DNA of 64,000 nucleotides from Auanema rhodensis (lineage: Eukaryota > Nematoda > Chromadorea > Rhabditida > Rhabditidae), in NCBI GenBank assembly GCA_964057225.1, contig OZ059895.1, positions 22,578,688-22,642,687 of the forward strand, written 5' to 3'. A program made the translations under genes and the position numbers. The notes under the pieces are model-generated. The model saw only the letters and a program-made list of their open reading frames with translations, ran no database searches and was not told the DNA's origin. Below, piece by piece: positions 1 through 8,796 of this stretch; the stretch's first letter is position 1, and each line of letters starts with the position of its first letter.

Positions 1-79
1 GTTCACACTTATATCCTCGATTTTCACCCTGAAGAATTAATTTTTTCGTTGAATAACATTGTCCATCGTCTTTGCCTTG

Positions 80-89
80 AAAAAAAAAA
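80..89. other. A-tract slippage site, the array's only common length variant
   Basis: Units have either ten A (80-89), nine A, or ten positions interrupted as AAAAAAGGAA or AAAAACGGAA (GAA-interrupted in two left units). The nine-A form accounts for all 24 units of 350 bp. In 22 of these it travels with A100 (type H and derivatives), so it spread by copying. The other two (starting 2107 and 5265) have T100 and most likely share a separate slippage event. The GG-interrupted forms would be expected to stabilise the tract, and none of them shows a length change. Confidence 0.8.
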
Positions 90-165
90 TCTGAAAACAT
101 CTACTTTTTGCTAAATTATTTTGAAATTTTTCGAAAAAATTTTTGTCAAAATGTTTTTGGAAGCA

Positions 166-193
166 ATGTTGAGTGTACATGGAAACTCAACAT
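166..193. other. Short inverted repeat (hairpin 1), one per unit
   Basis: The left arm atgttgagt (166-174) is the exact reverse complement of actcaacat (185-193), giving a 9-bp perfect stem with a 10-nt loop, gtacatggaa. It lies in the most conserved part of the unit. Across the array I noticed only one arm change (C191 to T in the unit starting 45308, which would still allow a G-T pair). Two units (starting 8072 and 10552) carry an extra copy of the left arm through a 23-bp duplication. Whether the dyad forms a cruciform, is a dimeric-protein site, or matters only in a transcript cannot be told from sequence. Confidence 0.8.
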
Positions 194-236
194 ACACTAA
201 TGCATCATTTTGCAAACGATCATAACTAATTTCTGT

Positions 237-253
237 ATTGAGCGTTTCTCAAT
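237..253. other. Short inverted repeat (hairpin 2), decayed in most of the array
   Basis: Here attgag (237-242) pairs with ctcaat (248-253) around a 5-nt loop, cgttt. The perfect form is found in units with G240, including all 17 of the left domain (1-5965). Most units to the right carry A240, which breaks a pair, and type A units carry C239, A240 and T248, which break more. No compensating change is seen, so this dyad does not look maintained. Confidence 0.7.
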
Positions 254-267
254 GTAGTATAGTGCAT

Positions 268-334
268 TCGATGCGGATTTTTAAGCTGCGTCGATCTGTG
301 TTATCAGATTTGCGCTAGCTTAAAAATGCACCGA
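268..334. other. Large imperfect hairpin (hairpin 3), one per unit
   Basis: The strongest secondary-structure signal in the unit. The 11-bp arms atttttaagct (277-287) and agcttaaaaat (317-327) are perfect complements. Moving inward, gcg (288-290) faces cgc (313-315) with T316 bulged, then a 3x3 internal loop (291-293 against 310-312), then atctg (294-298) pairs with cagat (305-309) around the loop tgttat. Moving outward, tgc (272-274) pairs with gca (328-330) past a GG bulge, and tcg (268-270) with cga (332-334). The whole spans 67 nt. Changes that weaken it are confined to a few types: T318 (Hb), A287 plus A314 (E), A333 in some left-domain units. None is compensated. Confidence 0.8.
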
Positions 335-344
335 GATATCAACT

Positions 345-366
345 GATATAAGTTCACACTTATATC
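345..366. other. Unit-junction inverted repeat
   Basis: The arms gatataag (345-352) and cttatatc (359-366) are perfect complements around the 6-nt loop ttcaca, so the dyad straddles each junction in this phase. It overlaps a second small dyad, atatca-ac-tgatat (336-349). The junction dyad is intact where the following unit has T12 and is broken where it has C12 or G12 (cttacatcc, cttagatcc), which applies to a large minority of junctions. Confidence 0.65.
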
Positions 367-3300
367 CTCGATTTTCACCCTGAAGAATTAATTTTTTCGT
401 TGAATAACATTGTCCATCGTCTTTGCCTTGAAAAAAAAAATCTGAAAACATCTACTTTTTGCTAAATTATTTTGAAATTTTTCGAAAAAATTTTTGTCAA
501 AATGTTTTTGGAAGCAATGTTGAGTGTACATGGAAACTCAACATACACTAATGCATCATTTTGCAAACGATCATAACTAATTTCTGTATTGAGCGTTTCT
601 CAATGTAGTATAGTGCATTCGATGCGGATTTTTAAGCTGCGTCGATCTGTGTTATCAGATTTGCGCTAGCTTAAAAATGCACCAAGATATCAACTGATAT
701 AAGTTCACACTTATATCCTCGATTTTCACCCTGAAGAATTAATTTTTTCGTTGAATAACAATGTCCATCGTCTTTGCCTTGAAAAAAGAAATCTAAAAAC
801 ATATACTTTTTGCTAAATTATTTTGAAATTTTTCGAAAAAATTTTTGTCAAAATGTTTTTGGAAGCAATGTTGAGTGTACATGGAAACTCAACATACACT
901 AATGCATCATTTTTCAAACGATCATAACTAATTTTTGTATTGAGCGTTTCTCAATGTAGTATAGTGCATTCGATGCGGATTTTTAAGCTGCGTCGATCTG
1001 GGTTATCAGATTTGCGCTAGCTTAAAAATGCACCAAGATATCAACTGATATAAGTTCACACTTATATCCTCGATTTTCACCCTGAAGAATTAATTTTTTC
1101 GTTGAATAACATTGTCCATCGTCTTTGCCTTGAAAAAAAAAATCTGAAAACATCTACTTTTTGCTAAATTATTTTGAAATTTTTCGAAAAAATTTTTGTC
1201 AAAATGTTTTTGGAAGCAATGTTGAGTGTACATGGAAACTCAACATACACTAATGCATCATTTTGCAAACGATCATAACTAATTTCTGTATTGAGCGTTT
1301 CTCAATGTAGTATAGTGCATTCGATGCGGATTTTTAAGCTGCGTCGATCTGTGTTTTCAGATTTGCGCTAGCTTAAAAATGCACCGAGATATCAACTGAT
1401 ATAAGTTCACACTTACATCCTCGATTTTCACCCTGAAGAATTAATTTTTCCGTTGAATAACATTGTCCATCGTCTTTGCCTTGAAAAAAAAAATCTGAAA
1501 ACATCTACTTTTTGCTAAATTATTTTGAAATTTTTCGAAAAAATTTTTGTCAAAATGTTTTTGGAAGCAATGTTGAGTGTACATGGAAACTCAACATACA
1601 CTAATGCATCATTTTGCAAACGATCATAACTAATTTCTGTATTGAGCGTTTCTCAATGTAGTATAGTGCATTCGATGCGGATTTTTAAGCTGCGTCGATC
1701 TGTGTTTTCAGATTTGCGCTAGCTTAAAAATGCACCGAGATATCAACTGATATAAGTTCACACTTACATCCTCGATTTTCACCCTGAAGAATTAATTTTT
1801 CCGTTGAATAACATTGTCCATCGTCTTTGCCTTGAAAAAAAAAATCTGAAAACATCTACTTTTTGCTAAATTATTTTGAAATTTTTCGAAAAAATTTTTG
1901 TCAAAATGTTTTTGGAAGCAATGTTGAGTGTACATGGAAACTCAACATACACTAATGCATCATTTTGCAAACGATCATAACTAATTTCTGTATTGAGCGT
2001 TTCTCAATGTAGTATAGTGCATTCGATGCGGATTTTTAAGCTGCGTCGATCTGTGTTATCAGATTTGCGCTAGCTTAAAAATGCACCGAGATATCAACTG
2101 ATATAAGTTCACACTTATATCCTCGATTTTCACCCTGAAGAATTAATTTTTTCGTTGAATAACAATGTCCATCGTCTTTGCCTTGAAAAAAAAATCTGAA
2201 AACATCTACTTTTTGCTAAATTATTTTGAAATTTTTCGAAAAAATTTTTGTCAAAATGTTTTTGGAAGCAATGTTGAGTGTACATGGAAACTCAACATAC
2301 ACTAATGCATCATTTTTCAAACGATCATAACTAATTTTTGTATTGAGCGTTTCTCAATGTAGTATAGTGCATTCGATGCGGATTTTTAAGCTGCGTCGAT
2401 CTGTGTTATCAGATTTGCGCTAGCTTAAAAATGCACCAAGATATCAACTGATATAAGTTCACACTTATATCCTCGATTTTCACCCTGAAGAATTAATTTT
2501 TTCGTTGAATAACAATGTCCATCGTCTTTGCCTTGAAAAAAGAAATCTAAAAACATATACTTTTTGCTAAATTATTTTGAAATTTTTCGAAAAAATTTTT
2601 GTCAAAATGTTTTTGGAAGCAATGTTGAGTGTACATGGAAACTCAACATACACTAATGCATCATTTTTCAAACGATCATAACTAATTTTTGTATTGAGCG
2701 TTTCTCAATGTAGTATAGTGCATTCGATGCGGATTTTTAAGCTGCGTCGATCTGTGTTATCAGATTTGCGCTAGCTTAAAAATGCACCGAGATATCAACT
2801 GATATAAGTTCACACTTATATCCTCGATTTTCACCCTGAAGAATTAATTTTTTCGTTGAATAACAATGTCCATCGTCTTTGCCTTGAAAAAAAAAATCTG
2901 AAAACATCTACTTTTTGCTAAATTATTTTGAAATTTTTCGAAAAAATTTTTGTCAAAATGTTTTTGGAAGCAATGTTGAGTGTACATGGAAACTCAACAT
3001 ACACTAATGCATCATTTTTCAAACGATCATAACTAATTTTTGTATTGAGCGTTTCTCAATGTAGTATAGTGCATTCGATGCGGATTTTTAAGCTGCGTCG
3101 ATCTGTGTTATCAGATTTGCGCTAGCTTAAAAATGCACCAAGATATCAACTGATATAAGTTCACACTTATATCCTCGATTTTCACCCTGAAGAATTAATT
3201 TTTTCGTTGAATAACATTGTCCATCGTCTTTGCCTTGAAAAAAAAAATCTGAAAACATCTACTTTTTGCTAAATTATTTTGAAATTTTTCGAAAAAATTT

Positions 3301-5965
3301 TTGTCAAAATGTTTTTGGAAGCAATGTTGAGTGTACATGGAAACTCAACATACACTAATGCATCATTTTGCAAACGATCATAACTAATTTCTGTATTGAG
3401 CGTTTCTCAATGTAGTATAGTGCATTCGATGCGGATTTTTAAGCTGCGCCGATCTGTGTTTTCAGATTTGCGCTAGCTTAAAAATGCACCGAGATATCAA
3501 CTGATATAAGTTCACACTTACATCCTCGATTTTCACCCTGAAGAATTAATTTTTCCGTTGAATAACATTGTCCATCGTCTTTGCCTTGAAAAAAAAAATC
3601 TGAAAACATCTACTTTTTGCTAAATTATTTTGAAATTTTTCGAAAAAATTTTTGTCAAAATGTTTTTGGAAGCAATGTTGAGTGTACATGGAAACTCAAC
3701 ATACACTAATGCATCATTTTGCAAACGATCATAACTAATTTCTGTATTGAGCGTTTCTCAATGTAGTATAGTGCATTCGATGCGGATTTTTAAGCTGCGT
3801 CGATCTGTGTTATCAGATTTGCGCTAGCTTAAAAATGCACCAAGATATCAACTGATATAAGTTCACACTTATATCCTCGATTTTCACCCTGAAGAATTAA
3901 TTTTTTCGTTGAATAACAATGTCCATCGTCTTTGCCTTGAAAAAAGGAATCTAAAAACATATACTTTTTGCTAAATTATTTTGAAATTTTTCGAAAAAAT
4001 TTTTGTCAAAATGTTTTTGGAAGCAATGTTGAGTGTACATGGAAACTCAACATACACTAATGCATCATTTTGCAAACGATCATAACTAATTTCTGTATTG
4101 AGCGTTTCTCAATGTAGTATAGTGCATTCGATGCGGATTTTTAAGCTGCGTCGATCTGTGTTATCAGATTTGCGCTAGCTTAAAAATGCACCGAGATATC
4201 AACTGATATAAGTTCACACTTATATCCTCGATTTTCACCCTGAAGAATTAATTTTTTCGTTGAATAACAATGTCCATCGTCTTTGCCTTGAAAAAAAAAA
4301 TCTGAAAACATCTACTTTTTGCTAAATTATTTTGAAATTTTTCGAAAAAATTTTTGTCAAAATGTTTTTGGAAGCAATGTTGAGTGTACATGGAAACTCA
4401 ACATACACTAATGCATCATTTTTCAAACGATCATAACTAATTTTTGTATTGAGCGTTTCTCAATGTAGTATAGTGCATTCGATGCGGATTTTTAAGCTGC
4501 GTCGATCTGTGTTATCAGATTTGCGCTAGCTTAAAAATGCACCAAGATATCAACTGATATAAGTTTACACTTATATCCTCGATTTTCACCCTGAAGAATT
4601 AATTTTTTCGTTGAATAACAATGTCCATCGTCTTTGCCTTGAAAAAAGGAATCTAAAAACATATACTTTTTGCTAAATTATTTTGAAATTTTTCGAAAAA
4701 ATTTTTGTCAAAATGTTTTTGGAAGCAATGTTGAGTGTACATGGAAACTCAACATACACTAATGCATCATTTTTCAAACGATCATAACTAATTTTTGTAT
4801 TGAGCGTTTCTCAATGTAGTATAGTGCATTCGATGCGGATTTTTAAGCTGCGTCGATCTGTGTTATCAGATTTGCGCTAGCTTAAAAATGCACCAAGATA
4901 TCAACTGATATAAGTTCACACTTATATCCTCGATTTTCACCCTGAAGAATTAATTTTTTCGTTGAATAACATTGTCCATCGTCTTTGCCTTGAAAAAAAA
5001 AATCTGAAAACATCTACTTTTTGCTAAATTATTTTGAAATTTTTCGAAAAAATTTTTGTCAAAATGTTTTTGGAAGCAATGTTGAGTGTACATGGAAACT
5101 CAACATACACTAATGCATCATTTTGCAAACGATCATAACTAATTTCTGTATTGAGCGTTTCTCAATGTAGTATAGTGCATTCGATGCGGATTTTTAAGCT
5201 GCGTCGATCTGTGTTTTCAGATTTGCGCTAGCTTAAAAATGCACCGAGATATCAACTGATATAAGTTCACACTTACATCCTCGATTTTCACCCTGAAGAA
5301 TTAATTTTTCCGTTGAATAACATTGTCCATCGTCTTTGCCTTGAAAAAAAAATCTGAAAACATCTACTTTTTGCTAAATTATTTTGAAATTTTTCGAAAA
5401 AATTTTTGTCAAAATGTTTTTGGAAGCAATGTTGAGTGTACATGGAAACTCAACATACACTAATGCATCATTTTTCAAACGATCATAACTAATTTTTGTA
5501 TTGAGCGTTTCTCAATGTAGTATAGTGCATTCGATGCGGATTTTTAAGCTGCGTCGATCTGTGTTATCAGATTTGCGCTAGCTTAAAAATGCACCAAGAT
5601 ATCAACTGATATAAGTTCACACTTATATCCTCGATTTTCACCCTGAAGAATTAATTTTTTCGTTGAATAACAATGTCCATCGTCTTTGCCTTGAAAAAAG
5701 GAATCTAAAAACATCTACTTTTTGCTAAATTATTTTGAAATTTTTCGAAAAAATTTTTGTCAAAATGTTTTTGGAAGCAATGTTGAGTGTACATGGAAAC
5801 TCAACATACACTAATGCATCATTTTTCAAACGATCATAACTAATTTATGTATTGAGCGTTTCTCAATGTAGTATAGTGCATTCGATGCGGATTTTTAAGC
5901 TGCGTCGATCTGTGTTATCAGATTTGCGCTAGCTTAAAAATGCACCGAGATATCAACTGATATAA

Positions 5966-6316
5966 GTTCACACTTATATCCTCGATTTTCACCCTGAAGA
6001 ATTAATTTTTTCGTTGAATAACCTTGTCCATCGTCTTTGCCTTGAAAAAAAAAATCTGAAAACATCTACTTTTTGCTAAATTATTTTGAAATTTTTCGAA
6101 AAAATTTTTGTCAAAATGTTTTTGGAAGCAATGTTGAGTGTACATGGAAACTCAACATACACTAATGCATCATTTTTCAAACGATCATAACTAATTTTTG
6201 TATTAAGCGTTTCTCAATGTAGTATAGTGCATTCGATGCGGATTTTTAAGCTGCGTCGATCTGTGTTATCAGATTTGCGCTAGCTTAAAAATGCACCGAG
6301 ATATCAACTGATATAA
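5966..6316. repeat. Transition unit: first with A240
   Basis: This unit has C58 (aaccttg), the 10-A tract, T212 and A240. It is the first in the window with A240, the state that dominates to the right. C58 is shared only with the units starting 6317 and 8797. From about position 59 onward it matches the seventh unit of the following higher-order repeat, so the 2,480-bp period probably begins inside it. Confidence 0.7.
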
Positions 6317-8796
6317 GTTCACACTTATATCCTCGATTTTCACCCTGAAGAATTAATTTTTTCGTTGAATAACCTTGTCCATCGTCTTTGCCTTGAAAAA
6401 AAAAATCTGAAAACATCTACTTTTTGCTAAATTATTTTGAAATTTTTCGAAAAAATTTTTGTCAAAATGTTTTTGGAAGCAATGTTGAGTGTACATGGAA
6501 ACTCAACATACACTAATGCATCATTTTGCAAACGATCATAACTAATTTTTGTATTAAGCGTTTCTCAATGTAGTATAGTGCATTCGATGCGGATTTTTAA
6601 GCTGCGTCGATCTGTGTTATCAGATTTGCGCTAGCTTAAAAATGCACCGAGATATCAACTGATATAAGTTCACACTTATATCCTCAATTTTCACCCTGAA
6701 GAATTAATTTTTTCGTTGAATAACATTGTCCATCGTCTTTGCCTTGAAAAAAGGAATCTAAAAACATCTACTTTTTGCTAAATTATTTTGAAATTTTTCG
6801 AAAAAATTTTTGTCAAAATGTTTTTGGAAGCAATGTTGAGTGTACATGGAAACTCAACATACACTAATGCATCATTTTTCAAACGATCATAACTAATTTT
6901 TGTATTGAGCGTTTCTCAATGTAGTATAGTGCATTCGATGCGGATTTTTAAGCTGCGTCGATCTGTGTTATCAGATTTGCGCTAGCTTAAAAATGCACCG
7001 AGATATCAACTGATATAAGTTCACACTTATATCCTCGATTTTCACCCTGAAGAATTAATTTTTTCGTTGAATAACATTGTCCATCGTCTTTGCCATGAAA
7101 AAAGGAATCTAAAAACATCTACGTTTTGCTAAATTATTTTGAAATTTTTCGAAAAAATTTTTGTCAAAATGTTTTTGGAAGCAATGTTGAGTGTACATGG
7201 AAACTCAACATACACTAATGCATCATTTTTCAAACGATCATAACTAATTTTTGTATTAAGCGTTTCTCAATGTAGTATAGTGCATTCGATGCGGATTTTT
7301 AAGCTGCGTCGATCTGTGTTATCAGATTTGCGCTAGCTTAAAAATGCACCGAGATATCAACTGATATAAGTTCACACTTATATCCTCGATTTTCACCCTG
7401 AAGAATTAATTTTTTCGTTGAATAACATTGTCCATCGTCTTTGCCATGAAAAAAGGAATCTAAAAACATCTACTTTTTGCTAAATTATTTTGAAATTTTT
7501 CGAAAAAATTTTTGTCAAAATGTTTTTGGAAGCAATGTTGAGTGTACATGGAAACTCAACATACACTAATGCATCATTTTTCAAACGATCATAACTAATT
7601 TTTGTTTTGAGCGTTTCTCAATGTAGTATAGTGCATTCGATGCGGATTTTTAAGCTGCGTCGATCTGTGTTATCAGATTTGCGCTAGCTTAAAAATGCAC
7701 CGAGATATCAACTGATATAAGTTCACACTTATATCCTCGATTTTCACCCTGAAGAATTAATTTTTTCGTTGAATAACATTGTCCATCGTCTTTGCCATGA
7801 AAAAAGGAATCTAAAAACATCTACTTTTTGCTAAATTATTTTGAAATTTTTCGAAAAAATTTTTGTCAAAATGTTTTTGGAAGCAATGTTGAGTGTACAT
7901 GGAAACTCAACATACACTAATGCATCATTTTTCAAACGATCATAACTAATTTTTGTATTGAGCGTTTCTCAATGTAGTATAGTGCATTCGATGCGGATTT
8001 TTAAGCTGCGTCGATCTGTGTTATCAGATTTGCGCTAGCTTAAAAATGCACCGAGATATCAACTGATATAAGTTCACACTTACATCCTCGATTTTCACCC
8101 TGAAGAATTAATTTTTCCGTTGAATAACATTGTCCATCGTCTTTGCCTTGAAAAAAGGAATCTAAAAACATCTACTTTTTGCTAAATTATTTTGAAATTT
8201 TTCGAAAAAATTTTTGTCAAAATGTTTTTGGAAGCAATGTTGAGTGTATTTTGGAAGCAATGTTGAGTGTACATGGAAACTCAACATACACTAATGCATC
8301 ATTTTTCAAACGATCATAACTAATTTTTGTATCAAGCGTTTCTCAATGTAGTATAGTGCATTCGATGCGGATTTTTAAGCTGCGTCGATCTGTGTTATCA
8401 GATTTGCGCTAGCTTAAAAATGCACCGAGATATCAACTGATATAAGTTCACACTTACATCCTCGATTTTCACCCTGAAGAATTAATTTTTCCGTTGAATA
8501 ACATTGTCCATCGTCTTTGCCTTGAAAAAAAAAATCTGAAAACATCTACTTTTTGCTAAATTATTTTGAAATTTTTCGAAAAAATTTTTGTCAAAATGTT
8601 TTTGGAAGCAATGTTGAGTGTACATGGAAACTCAACATACACTAATGCATCATTTTTCAAACGATCATAACTAATTTTTGTATTAAGCGTTTCTCAATGT
8701 AGTATAGTGCATTCGATGCGGATTTTTAAGCTGCGTCGATCTGTGTTATCAGATTTGCGCTAGCTTAAAAATGCACCGAGATATCAACTGATATAA
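6317..8796. repeat. Seven-unit higher-order repeat, copy 1
   Basis: Units start at 6317, 6668, 7019, 7370, 7721, 8072 and 8446. Their diagnostic marks in order are: C58 with G212; A19 with G240; A77 with A240; A77 with gttttgag in place of gtattgag; A77 with G240; C12/C46 with the 23-bp duplication; C12/C46 with the 10-A tract. Exactly this order recurs in the next 2,480 bp. The only difference I noticed is G at 7123 (acgtttt), where copy 2 has T at 9603. Confidence 0.9.
8226..8271. repeat. 23-bp tandem duplication inside a unit, copy 1
   Basis: The word beginning ttttggaagc and ending gagtgta is present twice back to back (8226-8248 and 8249-8271), making this unit 374 bp. The copies are exact. 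The duplicated segment covers unit positions 155-177, which includes the left arm of the 9-bp-stem dyad, so the unit has two possible left arms for one right arm. Confidence 0.92.

Larger units (their letters stand above)
1..351. repeat. Reference satellite unit (monomer 1)
   Basis: This unit serves as the coordinate frame for all variant positions. Its phase is arbitrary because the true array edge is not visible. Composition changes along it. Positions 35-160 are richest in A/T tracts (T6 at 41-46, A10 at 80-89, T5 at 105-109, a palindromic TTTTTCGAAAAA at 127-138). Positions 241-300 are the most GC-rich, with 26 of 60 bases G or C. It carries dyads at 166-193, 237-253, 268-334 and, across the junction, 345-366. 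It has 12 CpG against about 9 expected from its 58 C and 54 G. The length equals 3 x 117, so frame is kept from unit to unit, yet no long reading frame exists, which argues against coding. Confidence 0.95.
1..5965. repeat. Left domain: 17 older-looking units with a loose five-unit period
   Basis: Units start at 1, 352, 703, 1054, 1405, 1756, 2107, 2457, 2808, 3159, 3510, 3861, 4212, 4563, 4914, 5265 and 5615. All have G240 (attgag). They mix G212/C233 with T212/T233, carry A59 in about half, use the word acatatac in four units (703, 2457, 3861, 4563), and often have A333 (accaag), which is absent further right. T303 units (1054, 1405, 3159, 4914) and C12/C46 units (1405, 1756, 3510, 5265) recur at about five-unit spacing (3159 to 4914 and 3510 to 5265 are both 1,755 bp). 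Private changes include G at 1001, C at 3449 and T at 4566. This domain may lie nearer an array edge, but that is inference. Confidence 0.8.

Noticed and set aside
241-275. Possible RNA polymerase III promoter (A box/B box), which would suggest a SINE origin
   Set aside because: The word attcgatgc (266-274) is one base off a B-box core, but there is no A box at a usable distance upstream, no tRNA-like fold, no target-site duplications and no dispersed copies in the window.
268-284. Possible CENP-B box around the ttcg at unit positions 267-270, and other ttcg words at 46-48 and 131-133
   Set aside because: The mammalian CENP-B box needs TTCG, then A at position 10 and CGGG at 13-16. The words near 46 and 131 fit TTCG and the A but lack CGGG; the one at 267 also lacks the A. 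At best 5 of 9 core bases match, so I do not call it.
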